Assembly (NCBI GenBank): GCA_032358165.1
Contig: JAALGY010000015.1
Span: forward strand, 434,001 to 498,000
Source: Diplosphaera chodatii
Taxonomy: Eukaryota; Chlorophyta; Trebouxiophyceae; Prasiolales; Stichococcaceae
Direction of reading: 5' to 3'
DNA: 64,000 nt
This document shows positions 1 to 11,933 of the stretch, piece by piece. Numbering within the stretch: the first letter of the stretch is position 1; each line of letters begins with the position of its first letter. The notes under the pieces are model-generated. The model was given only the letters and a program-made list of their open reading frames with translations. It ran no database searches and was not told the DNA's origin. The translations under genes were made by a program, and so were the position numbers.

Positions 1-1750
1 CTTGTCGGGCGGGTTCAGGCCGTAGGGGTCGGCGGCCGCCCGGCGCTCCTCCCGCGAGATGCTCTTGAAGCCCAGCAGCGAGTCGACGGTGCCGCCGCCC
101 AGCGCGCCGCCCTTGGTCGTCGCCAGCATCCGCACCTGTGTTGTGGCCCTGCGCCAGGCACACGCACCATTTCTGACAAGGTGACAGCGATGTCCTCTGA
201 GACATGCCCAAGGGCGACCAAGTGGTCAGGAGCGGCCGTGGTGACACCCAAGCGAGGTGCCTGCAGGTGCCGCCAGGCTTTCAGGTCATTGCTCACTTGC
301 CGAGCTGCTTCTTGACGTGGTCCACCACGAACCAGGTGCCCAGGTCGGAGGGGATGCTGTCGTAGCCGCAGCAGGGTACCACGCGCACGCCCTTGGCGGC
401 CGCCGCATCGTGGTACTTGTCGATGATGCGGCGGATGAACCACGGCTCACCTGCAGCAGCTCGCAGCGAGGCGCGGCTCAGGTTGCCTGACGTTTGCACT
501 TGCTTGCTTTGCGGTCAGCATCACTGCAAGGGCAGCAGCATCATGCTGCCATGCTGCAGTACAGCAACCACCTGTGAGGTCCACATAGTGGGTGCCCTCC
601 TCGACGCAGGCCGCCACCACCGGCTCACCAAGCGTCTGCAATCAGGCCAACGATTTTTGCAACTGCAGCACCTCACGCTCAAGCATATGAAATTTGCATC
701 TCCAGCATGAACCACTTGTCTGGCAGGCAGTTTGTGCATGGCAGCCACTGTTGACTACCAATGCCGGCTAGGGTTCTTGTAAGTCATCAGCCATCCTGCA
801 AGTACGCACCTGGTACGGACCCGCCAGCGCAATGATGACCTTTGTTCGGCGGGCGATGGCCTGCAGCGTCTCGGGCTCCTTGATGTCGCCCAGCAGGATC
901 TCCGTGTCCTGATGCCAGATGAGGCGCAGTGAGCACAGTGAATACAGCATTGTGACAGCTGTTGCCAGCTGGCGAAGAAGAGTCAGGCCATCAAATATAT
1001 TACAGTCTACACCACCCAGCAGATCATGATTGCAGGAACAGCGCACTTGCAGGAATGTCCAACAGAACGATGCGAGGTTACACAACCACGCAAGAGGGCA
1101 CACCTTGGCGGCTCCATTGGCAGCGGCCACTGACTGTCGGACACCCTCCAGTTTCTCCTTGTTGCGACCGGCCATGGCCCACTTGACCTCACCCTGCGAT
1201 GGCAGACGTTGGTGCACACTGCAACCGAGCCCATATACATCGGTCCCTGCCAGCTTCAGTGCAGCAGCCGCACAGCGTCAGCAGCACATCAAAACCCACA
1301 ATGAAATCGATCCTGACAAGTAGGCCTGAACTCTTGATTAAGGAATGTGCATTGAGTCACCTGATACTTGCGTGCAAGCCGCTCGCACACCAACCGGCCA
1401 ACAAAGCCAGTGGCTCCCCACACCACCACATCAAACTCGCGCTGCACCTCTGTCATGTTGGCTGCGCTCGCCGAGACTGTTGCAGCGGCGGTCTGACCTC
1501 TTATCTGCTTCGACCTGGATCCCGCCCCAGCACCTCGCCCTGTGACTGCAGAACGACCTGACAATGACGTGTACGATTGGGCCTTGCTCAAGCCTGCTAC
1601 TGGCTTGCTCGTCTGGCCTGGAGACTGTGATGATCCTGCTTGCTGAGGCGACTTGGACGCTATCCCTGACGCAGACACAAGTGGGGTATTGAGATGCACA
1701 AATGCAAGGCGTGAGCTGCAGTGAGTAAGCCTGCCGATGGTGCTGTGCAT
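1..1750 (-). CDS. Saccharopine dehydrogenase-like oxidoreductase (partial, C-terminus beyond window)
   Basis: Minus-strand exons read in order as a protein of the SCCPDH / trans-acting enoyl reductase family. These proteins bind NAD(P) with a Rossmann fold; the substrate in algae is unknown. The exon at about 1289-1750 holds the nucleotide-binding start VVWGATGFVGRLVCERLARK. Later exons read WAMAGRNKEKLEG (about 1150), EILLGDIKEPETL and VIIALAGPYQ (about 810-910), EPVVAACVEEGTHYVDLTG (about 570-640), then VRVVPCCGYDSIPSDLGTW (about 300-450). The Rossmann motif, the AGPY segment and the GYDSIPSD segment are hallmarks of the family. The Met at 1456 (MTEVQREFD) begins the conserved domain. An in-frame Met at 1750 would add 98 Ser/Ala/Gly/Gln-rich residues, possibly a targeting peptide. 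The 3' part lies left of the window. The family call is firm and the start is uncertain. Confidence 0.86.
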
Positions 1751-2307
1751 GTCACTACCGCCAGTTGAGGCAGCGCAGCTGCAATCAAGGCACCTGCAGC
1801 TGTATAGCTACTGTTCAAAGCCTGCAAACGATATTTATACACAGCGTTTCGTGACTGCACCCACCAAGCATGCACAGTTGCTGGCACCACAGGGTGGGGA
1901 GCAGCGGTATCCGGGAATGGAACCCTGGATTGATGGAGGCCTGCACTCTTAGACGTTGCTATGACCTCGAGGAGTCGAGCCCATGATAAGCCGTGCAAAC
2001 CTAAAACACGAACTGAATATCATACGAGCATTCCCACTACCTCACTAGCGAGCATTGCGTCCAGCTGGTCCCTCAAGGATGGAAGCATGCTGCCAGGTGC
2101 ACACCATTCACAGGTGACGGGACAGTGCACATGCATCGCTCGCTGGTGCTGGCCCAGCGCCTTCTGCCCCTGTGTACCTGTGGGTGAGTACATGCGCCGG
2201 CATCCTGCTGTTGACAGTGCCGCAGGGTGTCTGACTCATCTGCTGCTCCTCAGTCCTGCGCTTAGCCAAGCCAGCTGTATACCTAGGCCTGCTGCTGCTC
2301 CGGATTG
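1751..2307. other. Spacer between two minus-strand genes
   Basis: This stretch lies upstream of the oxidoreductase start and downstream of the SUMO protease stop at 2308. It should hold the promoter of the former and the 3' UTR of the latter. I see no coding pattern, repeat or RNA gene in it. Confidence 0.5.
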
Positions 2308-5300
2308 TTAGCTGCCGGGTCTAGAGCCAGATGTGGCGCCGCTGGACGAGTCCAGCGCGATGGGTTCCGCCGCTGCAGGCTCCGTGACCCTGGCAGCTGT
2401 GCGGCGACCTCCCCTGTCGGTAGGAAATGGCTCCCAGGGGCCCGTCAGGCCATTTGCTGAGCCGTTGCCAAGCCGGCTGGAGAGACGGCTCCCGTCTGCT
2501 GCAGTATCGTCCTCATCGCTGAGCTGCAGCTCGGCTGCTTCCTCAGCGCTAGGTGCCACCAGGCCCGCTGGATGCTGCTGCTGCTGCCACTGGTGTGGGG
2601 CGGCCTCACCGCCTGACTTCTGCGCTGGGCGCTTCGTCTTGCGCCGCTTGGCACCTCGCAGACTGCCGCTGCTTTTAGGATCCGGCTGCAACAGCAGGTT
2701 CGACAACGGTGGTGCCAGTGGCTGAGAGTGATGACCACCTAAGCTGCCGTGCCCAGCTTCAGCTGGCCCTGCTGCCCCTGAACCTGGGTTAGCAGAGGCG
2801 GCATACACATGCAGGTCCTGCTGCACTGTGGCATGCTGCAGCGTGGCGCCGTCGCTGCTGGCAGGCTGGTGGCCGTGGCCTGCAACACGATGCAGGAGCG
2901 TGTCACGCCTGACCTCAGTGCAGCACTCGGACTGGAACGTTCAAACATTCCGAGACACTTGTTTCTGATTGCACACCTGCCCACAGTGATGCCAGCTTGG
3001 CAATGGCACCGAAACCGCCCGCCAGAAGGCCCGGCTTGACCTGCTCTGACGGCGCCGAGGTATCGTCCTGCGTTGCAAGGACCCGCCGACGCTGCGCGAA
3101 GCAGTTGCAAGGTGTCAGGTGGTGACAATGCAGCTACAAGCTGCTCACTCAGGACCCCTCAGCAGATGCAGAGTGGATGGACAGCACCATAACAGCACTA
3201 TATGGCCAAGCAGCAGTATGGCCCTGCAACAATCTGCTGAGTTGCTTGTGAGTATGTGCACATCGGTGGGTGCGGATGTTCCCTGCACCTTGTCAATGGG
3301 TGCACTGGCCCGCCGCCTGCGGTTGGCGCCAGGCAAGGTGCCCGCTCCTGCAGCGGCGACGCTGCCGTTCTCCATTGCATACGCCGCAAAGGCATTGGGC
3401 AGGTGCTGCTGCCGCACAGCTACATTCGCATGGCCTGCTGCTGATGGCCCCGCCGGCCTGCTACCGACGTCATACTGTGTTGGTGTGTCGCTGTCTCTGA
3501 ACAATGGGTTCATGTCCACGAGCACTTCCTGATCACCCTGCGTCTGCTGCTGTCGGCTGTCAGTTCCTGCAATGGCGCAAGTACATCGTAGTGGTAGGAT
3601 CCTGAGACTGCCATGCGGTCAGCTGGCTGTGTCATTTTGTTTGAGTCATAGCTTGTCATCATGCCACCAGCATTTACTTCTGTAGTTAGCTCCAAAACGG
3701 CAATATAGCTCAGCGCACCTGCTGCGGCTGCCTGCTCATCCAAGCCATAGTCAGCAATGTGCGGGAAAGGGAGAGGGGCCGCCACACCACTGCCGGCTCC
3801 CTCTGGATGCTGCTGCTGCTGCTGCCCCGCCGGCATGGCCTGCAGCCAGCACCTTGTCGCTGTTGTACAGTGGACATAGCCTGGCTGTCTCTTTGACTTT
3901 GACCATGGGACGGTGGGCTATGGAAGGTACAGCAGACAGGATGGCTGTGTAGTGAATGACCTGTGCTGCGTCCAGCGCCTCAGCATTGGAGGGGCTGCCC
4001 TCAGCGGAGGAGCCCCGCAGAGGTGTCGGCGGATTGCGCTCGAACGGCAGTCTGCATGCCCTGCCCAGTTCATGACGCCACGCATAATCATGCTATCTGC
4101 AGCGTTGCCTGGCTTCGAAGAACTCGACAACGATGTCGAATTCGCAGACTTTAAATATGCAACCCTTACCGTAAGTTGAACAAACTTGTGCCTGTGGCAG
4201 CTGGCTCTGCAGGGCTCTGCTCCCTTCCGCCAGCGCCTTCAGGAACTCCTGCAATTCAAAGACAGCACCGCCACGCTGAAGTGGTTCCTTCCCCAGTGTT
4301 GTGGCTCACAGCGCAGCTGGACCGTGCCCTTGAATGCACAGCTGCTGCAGCAGACCAGCACCTGCAGGGTCCACAGAGGCAGCAGCACCGGCTGCGCTCT
4401 GCGGCAAAGGCTTGGTGGGCTGGTCGTCATCCGACTGCAGACCGGTCGCCAAGTCCAGTGCTGCCGCCTGCTGGCCGTCTGGCTGTGCAGCAGCGACTGC
4501 CTCGTCTGCCAACAGGGTGTCAAAAGCATCAGATGCACCGACATCGCCGTCTGCGCCTCTGCCGCGGTCAGACATGTCACCAAGTACTGCACAATTGCGC
4601 TTGGCACATTTAGGCCGTTCCTGCATCAAAGTCCAGAGCAGTACAGTCAGAAGCACAGACCACTAGAGCAGGCTTGACCACGCTAACAATCCTTTTCGCG
4701 TCCACCGATGCGCAACATTCTGCACGCATGAGAGCACCTGCTGCTGTGCGGGTACAGCATCCCTCGAGTCATTGTCCGACTCTGCAATCAGGGAGCGGCG
4801 CATCTTGCGGCGCTTTCGGACCCGCGGTTGCGCAGGACTCGGCTCCTCATCATCGGTGGCAGGGCTGCACAGCAGAGGGTCAGGTGACCGGGTGTCGGTT
4901 GCTATCTGTTGCTCTACCCCTGCACAAGTAGTCTTTCAGCCTGCACCAAGCTGCGCAGACGTGACAGCGGCAACCGTCATAAATGAGGGTCACAAAGGAG
5001 GGTCGCCTCGAGTACTGTGGGACATGCACAGAAGTCGATCTGCCAACACAGGCAGGAAGCAAAACCCAGGCAATGCGGGTCAGAGCAGTGCTCACATCAC
5101 GACAGCGTCGCTGCCGGGCTGGAGGCCATCTTCAGGCGACTCGCTGAGCACCAGCTCGATGTCCTCGCCGTCATCTGACGCTGAGGTGCGACCGCTGCTG
5201 CGGCTGTGGTGCCGGCGCTGTGTTTGCAGTCACCATAGTGTCCGGGCGTTGCAAATCCGCAGCTAAGACCAACACACAGGAGGTGCTGGCATGCAACTGT

Positions 5301-8300
5301 CTGCAGAAAAGGCCTGTAGGTTATGATATGTGCAAGGCGCAGTAAAGGGTCGACAGCTGTCACACCTGCTCGGCTGGGATATCGGCATTCAGGAGCTCGG
5401 CATCGCTGTCATGCGCCCTGGCCCCCTCATCCCGATCCTACATCAAATAAGCAAATTTGGTTTCGGCGGGTATAGGGCCCTAACTGCATCCTTTAATGTT
5501 AGGAGCAAAATCACCGTCGAGAGTAGACCAGCACCAGCACTATCCAGGCGACAGGACGTACATAGTACGAGTCAACTATGTAAGTCACGGTATCAGCTTT
5601 CCAGGTTGTCGAGGAGAGAGCACTTACGTCACCCAGGGAGATGGCGTCGGGAGCATCACGGGAGCGTGCAAGGGTGCGGGCGCGCGTCTCCTCGCGCACC
5701 CGCTTCTTGGTTGCTGCCTCCTCCGCCCTGCGCTCTGCCGCTTCCTGCTTCCGCTTCTCTCGCAGCTCAGCTGCGCGTGCCTGGACCTGCAGAGTGACAC
5801 CATGCCAGCGCATCGGAGCTTGGCAGTAAGCGCAGTCGCAAACACCACTGACAAGGCCCTGGCATGCACTGAGCTCACTGCCACTGCCATTAGCAGAAGG
5901 CATGGATGGCAATCAATTCAGCACAGGGTATGGTCGCGACGGATGGCAGGAACGACCTGCAGGCAGCCTGCATGACAAGATCTTGACCCAACTGCACATG
6001 ACCACACACCTCCAGCATCTTGTCATATGCCACTTTGGCATCAGGCTGGTATGCCGCTGGGGAAACATACCTGCATGCACCAGACGGTGTGCAGTTTTGG
6101 CAAAGGCTCCTCAGAGAGAGGCTTTGCCTCACGCATGTTGGAAACAGCAGGCACACGTCACTGCAAGCTGCAGTCTGAAAAAGGCATAGGGACTCGAACA
6201 TGAAGCTGAAGTGTCATTGCAGGGCCAACACCCACCCGCGACCGCCGTTCTGGACGTGCAGCTGATACTCCCTGAGGTCCTCGGCTGCAGCGGCCACGCC
6301 GTCCGCCACCAGCCGAGCCTCGTGGTCCTTGCCCTCTGCCCTGAGGAACTCCACCTTTGCCTTGCCCTGCAGCAGGTGTGGCCGTGATGTCGTAGGAATA
6401 CGGCACGGTGGTGGAGAGCAACATGTTCCTGATGCAGGTGCACTGCTCATCGTGGCCACCAGCAGAAGTCAGGGCATGTTGATGCTGCGGATGCACGGAA
6501 GTCTTGAGAAGCGCTCCGCACCTGCTCTGCAAAGGCCTGCAGGATGATGGAGCGCAGGAAGCCACGCAGCGCGCCCGCGTTGCGGTCCGTGAACCACACC
6601 TTGGACATGAACCCGCGGTACTCATGCGTCCCTGCCAGCACAGAAGGAAAACCGTCAGTCGAGGAACGCAAAGAACACTATGCCATGGTCATGACCCTCT
6701 TTACAGTATCGGTAGCCAGCAGGGGATGCACTGGCCCTTGCAGGTGTGCCTGCTGTGCAACGGTACTACACACCTGCAACGTGCCCCTCCCGCACTGCCT
6801 CAGCCGTCAGCGCGTTGGGTGGCGAGTACACAAAATACTCCAGGAATGCCAGCAGGAACAGCCCACAATCGCAATGGTTGTCCTGCAGTTGTGCAGCAGC
6901 AAGCTTCTGATGAGCGTTGAACCGTTCACCACATAGGTCCGCATTGCTCGCATGATGGTGGCATGCAGCATTGGAGACCCATTTGCTGCTCAACATGTCA
7001 GTGTACCGTGGACAATATGCCGGGCAACCCTTACCTGCTTTGGCAGCTTTGGGGCTGCCATGCCAGGGCAGTTCTTGGGGGTCGTGTAGTTGGGGTGCGC
7101 CTTGTCGGGGTTCAGAGCCGCCCACTGCTTTGGCACGCACTCCTCCGGACCCTCCACCGCCTAAACATTTATAGGAGACAATTGTATTGTGGCCCTGCTT
7201 GTTATTATGAGTCTAACTGTGCCAGGGACAGCAACGCGTTCCTGAGCAGTCATAGCAATGCTGCTGGCTGACTGTGGTGGTTGATAGGGCAAGGTGAACA
7301 AACGCGCCACCCACCAGGCGTTCCCATTCATTCTGCAGGTACTGCCGCAAAGCTCGAGTGACGATCGAGGTGGAGTGACCACCTGCGATGCACGACAGAG
7401 TGCAGCATGAGCAGCATAAGCAACAACTGGTGGTTATGCGAAGCCCATGCACTCGGCTGCTGGTAAGCGTCCACTGCATCTGATAGCCAAACAATCAGCA
7501 CTGCTCAGGCTGGGTGTTCACCGCCCTCCATGGAGTCGAAGTGTATGATGCACTGCTCCCGGTCAGGCTCGCTGCCGGGCAGCACCCCAGGGTGGGCGAC
7601 CAGCACCAGGCTCCAGTGCAGGTGGTCGTGGATGGGCACGAATAGCCAGTCCTTGGCGAAAATGTCCACCCCCTGCAGGCAGGGGCACTTGGGCTAATGC
7701 AGATGGCCTGTGGCACCAGGAGGCATAGCGAGCATCAAGGTCGACGCAGCAATCATTCAAAGTACCATGGTGCAGAATGGATGCAACTCTGCTCGAAGCC
7801 GAAACCCGAGGCATTGCCAGCATACCCGCGTCCACTTGCGCACGCGCTCGAAGCCTCGCTTGTATGCGCTGTCAGATGCCCCGCCGCTGCCAGCGCTGTC
7901 GCCAGACTTGCGAGGGCCCTTCTCCGTGAGCTTCTTGAAGAAGAAGCTGTTGAAGAAGTGGCACCGGCTGCGTACATCGTTTGGCAGGTGCTCCTGAATG
8001 TATCTGCATGCAGATAAGCACCAAGTCACCAACCTGACAGAGCAAGCGCGGCTGGAGGCGCCCTGCAGCATGGTGGACGTACCTTGTGTACAGCAAACAT
8101 GCCTGACGTTCTCACCACGATCACAGCTGCTAGGCCAGCATGGGCGTGTGCGCATGGTTGCAGTGCAGCAGTGCACCTGATGTACAGGTCGATGACGGTG
8201 TCGTTCAGAAACTCGTCGTCATCCAGGCGCGCCAGGTCGGAGCCGCGCACCTCCACACCATCAGGCCGCCCCGCAGGGTACACCGCCACACAGCCCTGCA

Positions 8301-9351
8301 CGCATGTCAGCAGCATGACCTGCACACCACAGTCCATCACAGCTCCAATGGCAGGGGGCTCTGACGGCTGCCTGTCGAGGGGATGCACCCGGCGTCTTGA
8401 ATATGCCATCGCTTGCAGGTGCAATGTGAGTGGCCAGGAGACTTGACAAGTGGCAGCATGTGCATCAAATCCACCTTGAAGCGGTCGCCGGTGCTGCGGT
8501 GGATGTTTGCGCGCTCTGAGCGTCGTGGCTGCGGCACGGGTGCTGGCTTGCTGCCGCTGTCTGGCCACTCCTGATCCAGCTCTGGCGAGCCACCTGCATG
8601 ACCAATTCCCAGCTGGCATTGGAGCTCAAGACCGAACACGCCGCCAAGGAGTGACGGATGATCAACACCAGACCCGAGCCTGACTGCATGCACATGTTCT
8701 GGCACATCGACCACAGCGCACCTGCGCCTGTGGTGTCCTGCCGTCCCACAGGCTGCGCAGGATCGTCCTCGTCGGAGGACAGCAGCGTCACAGGCTCCTC
8801 TGCATTACCTCCAGGCATCTGCATGCATGTCGTATCACCTGGTCCACCCATGCTGTGCCACCTTCTTACATGGCGGTAGCAAACACCGCTCGTATATGCA
8901 GGCTCATGATGCGGCTGCTGCAGCTGGGGCCGGGTGCAGCGTGTGCACCACCACTTCGGATCTGGCAGGGCACCTGCTGAGCGGCCGCCGCGCGCTGTGA
9001 GGCGTGACGCCTGGCAGCGCCCCCCCGGCGGCTCTTGCTGCCCACCGGCCCCCACTCCTCCTCACTACTGCCACTGCCTCCGTCCCTGCGCCGTAAGCCA
9101 GCACCCGTGCGACGGAGCTGCAGCTTGCCCTTGCCCATACTGCCCTGAATCGTCTGCTGGCTGCGGTCGGCTGGTTCGGCGCTGCCGGCAGCCTTCTTCC
9201 TGCCCTTGGCCCCCTTGCTGGGTGCAGCGGCTGCGCCGGCTCGACCGATGGCACTCGCAGTGTCAAACATGCCCGTGTCTGCCTGCAGGTGGTCAAAGGC
9301 AATGAGAAATCTTCTGGACCCAGGCAGAGGCATTGGCTGTGGCGGTTCCAT
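2308..9351 (-). CDS. Ulp2/SENP6-7-type SUMO-specific cysteine protease
   Basis: A C48-family (Ulp1 fold) SUMO protease spread over many minus-strand exons. The N-terminal region (about 8870-9350) is Lys/Arg/Ala-rich. A short exon (about 8730-8815) carries VTLLSSDEDD. The protease domain starts at about 8300 with YPAGRPDGVEV, then DDEFLNDTVIDLYI. It continues with YIQEHLPNDVRSRCHFFNSF (about 7930-8005). Catalytic His and Asp lie in HDHLHWSLVLV and HFDSMEGG (about 7540-7650). Catalytic Cys is in NHCDCGLFLLAF (about 6870). The domain ends with WFTDRNAGALRGFLRSIIL (about 6540-6600). A long acidic and Lys-rich tail follows down to the stop at 2308, with ELREKRKQEAAERRAEEAA at about 5760 and AELQLSDEDD near 2520. 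The split Ulp domain with a long tail fits Ulp2/SENP6-7, which trims poly-SUMO chains in the nucleus. The tail exons are less certain than the catalytic core. Confidence 0.85.
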
Positions 9352-9430
9352 GATCTGTGTTTACAGCGAGTGCATGCACAGAACACAGCAATCTGCATGT
9401 GCAGCCGAAGAGCGGAACAGCAGGTGCATA

Positions 9431-11253
9431 CCTCCAAGGACGGCCACTTTCGCCCAGGCAGCAGCAGCTCTTGCCAGCACTGTCTACACATCCAGTCACC
9501 CGGCCTGTCATCAGCAAGCTGCATGGCAACACATGACAACATATCATCCCTGTACAGCTGCTGGCAGCAAACCATGCTCATGACGGTGTGTCCACTGATA
9601 AGCCCAGCCAACCTGACTGTGGCGAAGGTTCGCCCGATCAAAATACTGGTCACAGGTACCACATGGCAACCTGCTCAATGGCATCAGTATCGATCTTCAT
9701 GTTTGCGGAAAGACATCATGGTCATGCAATCCACGAAATGTATGCTGCTGCACACGTGAGCAGCTGCGCCGTCAGTCTTACCCTGAGCTGCGCAGTCGTC
9801 GACTCGGTTCAGCTGGCCTGGTGTGGGCTGCAAATCGACATGGCAACAGTGACATCATGCACTGCTAGCATGAGTAACATAGTCGCGTGCGTGCATCTTT
9901 GCCAGGTTGCTGTTGATACAGGGAGGTACCTACCGGCGCTCAAAGGTGCTGGAGTATGGGTGATGCGCTGTGAGCCTGATGGCCGCGGAAGCGCTGAAAG
10001 GCCGCCCAAGCGCCCTGCTGGCCCCCCTGCACAAATACATAAGCTGCTGATACTGATCCATCCGCGTGTTGCGAATACGTAGGGGTGAGATGACTCCTGG
10101 CCGGGTGCAGCACCTTGCCGGTTGCGCGTGGCGCTGCTGTTCACGGCAGCCGCAGCTGCTGCAAGTGCCTGTCCCCGTCTGTCCTTGGGTACTGCATGAG
10201 GTACTGCGGCCTGCAAAAGAAGCACATGATAACATTAGACAGGTACATGCCCTCATGAAGTATATAGAGTAGCAAATGCATGTCGAATCGCATGTGCACA
10301 CACTCAAGTGGGAGCATCACCTACCGCATTTGATTGGCTGCTGTACGGTTTATCAAACCATGGGGGCATCTGCAGTTGACAGGGACACATGTGCAAGCCT
10401 GTCTGAGCGTCTGTGGCTTCACTTTGAGCGTCTGTGGCTTCACTTTGCATGCAACAGGTGAGCACAGTGACACACCGCATGCTGGGTGAAGGCAGCATTG
10501 GCGCTGCCCAGTATCTGTTGCTCCCGCTGATTCTGCACCGCCTGCGGTTATGAGCAGAAGCTAAAGCTTACTACTCAAGCATGTCGCAGTGGCAAACCAA
10601 TGCCATGTTCATCACAACCTCGGCCACCATCGCCAGTGACATGCTGCATGAGGACATGAAGTTAACCTCAAGCTGTTAATGTCCTAACATGCACTCACCC
10701 TGTCGAGCCACTGGGCATTGCTGCCGTTCTGCAGAGGTGGAGTATGCTGCAAGAGGTGTGCGGCGGCCAGCTGAGCTTCTGCTTGAGCCTGCTGCTGTCG
10801 CAGGTCCTGCTCGCGGCGGAGGGCCTTCCACCCGGGCGCTGTGATGATTTCGCTCGGCAACTCGGCACGGCCCACCGCGGCCTCCACGGCACACAGCTTC
10901 CGGAGGTGATCGCGAGCTTTCTCTGTGACGTACAAGTCCTGACAGTTTTTCTTCCACTTTTCAATCTCGCCGTGCAGCGTGTGGGCCCTGCCGCTAGCCA
11001 GCTGGTCTTCCCACCAGCGCAGCAGCTGGAGCGGAGTCTCCTGACGTGCGGCATGCAGCGCTGCGTCTAGCCGCGAGAACCCGTTCAGCTGCTGCATCGG
11101 CTGCCACCCTGTTGATGCTGTCTGCTGTGGTGCTGCAGCGGCCCGCAGAGCTAGCTTATCGAAGGCTGCGCATGTGCCGGCCATTGCACCAGGTCCATCT
11201 GATGCCGCGCCTCCGACCCACCTCACGCACCCGTGAAGCCCCTGACTATGCAC
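9431..11253 (-). CDS. Unrecognised coding region, possibly the N-terminal part of the SUMO protease gene
   Basis: I do not recognise this protein. The clearest exon (about 10700-11253) is charged and helical, with LQLLRWWEDQLASG, EIEKWKKNCQDLY and a Gln/Ala-rich end, QAQAEAQLAAAHLLQ. It closes at a good GTGAGT donor after NAQWLDR. An exon near 10090-10207 reads VPKDRRGQALAAAAAAVN, and one near 9920-10035 reads GASRALGRPFSAS, then HHPYSSTFER. An exon at 9431-9518 reads DDRPGDWMCRQCWQELLLPG, like the C-terminal half of a PHD-type zinc finger. It ends in phase 0, as does the acceptor at 9282 of the exon starting ADTGMFDTAS in the SUMO protease, so both may form one transcript. Met candidates are at 11253 and 11184. 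It could instead be a separate gene. Confidence 0.45.
10405..10446. repeat. Two perfect 21-bp tandem repeats
   Basis: The 21-bp unit beginning GAGCGTCTGTGG occurs twice in direct contact. On the minus strand it reads in frame as a repeated SEATDAQ heptad. It lies in a probable intron. Confidence 0.8.
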
Positions 11254-11933
11254 AGAACCAGCTACATGTAATTCGAGCCGAAGTTTTCACCTGACATTAG
11301 GTAAGTAAGTGCGACGAGGATACAAACTCGGCCCTCATTCACACCTATTTCAAGCTTGCATCGGGTCCGCGCGCAACGCAGCAACGTATACCGGGTGCAG
11401 GTTCAATCTACAATAGACATTTTACATGCAGCTGTGCAGTGGCGTGACAGTATGTCTGCCTGCTCAGTTAGAGCATAGCATAGCACGCTCAGAGAGGATG
11501 AAAGGCAGCACGTTGTGTGCCGGTGACCTGCCAAAAGGCACGCCCACGGCTCCCAATCCCCCAGTCAACGCGGCCCACACGCCCACTCTACTGTGGCTCC
11601 CGAGGATCAGAGCCGCCGCGTAGGCACAGTTGCAAGCTTGCAGTGTCCTACCACAAGCGTCACGGTCCAGGCAGCAAGACGCAGGATTGTGCACGGCAGG
11701 TTCTAACTTGCAATACTGCCTGGCGACGTTGTAAACTCTGTTGCGAGGTCTTGCACGCACGATCGCCAGCGAGTTCCGCTGGCAAACCGTCAGCTGTATG
11801 AACGCACATGACACCTAGCAACCTGTACACCAGCGTGGTCGCGATCCAAAGTTGACCCAAACAGACTCGTGTGGCAGTCCGGTCAAGGTACTAGCAACTC
11901 ACAGCGGTGCAGCGGTGGCAGCAGGCGTGCGTC
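11254..11933. promoter_or_regulatory. Divergent intergenic region, probable shared promoter
   Basis: This sits between the minus-strand start near 11253 and the ArfGAP start at 11934. It should hold both promoters. No TATA box or other clear motif stands out, and no coding pattern is convincing. Confidence 0.4.

Noticed and set aside
2333..2725. Plus-strand open frame over the 3' end of the SUMO protease
   Set aside because: The minus strand carries the acidic and basic tail ending at a stop and continues the same gene. The plus frame is Ser/Ala/Arg filler.
11907..11933. In-frame GTG start nine codons before the ArfGAP ATG
   Set aside because: Nuclear algal genes start at ATG, and the ATG at 11934 directly precedes the conserved N-terminus.
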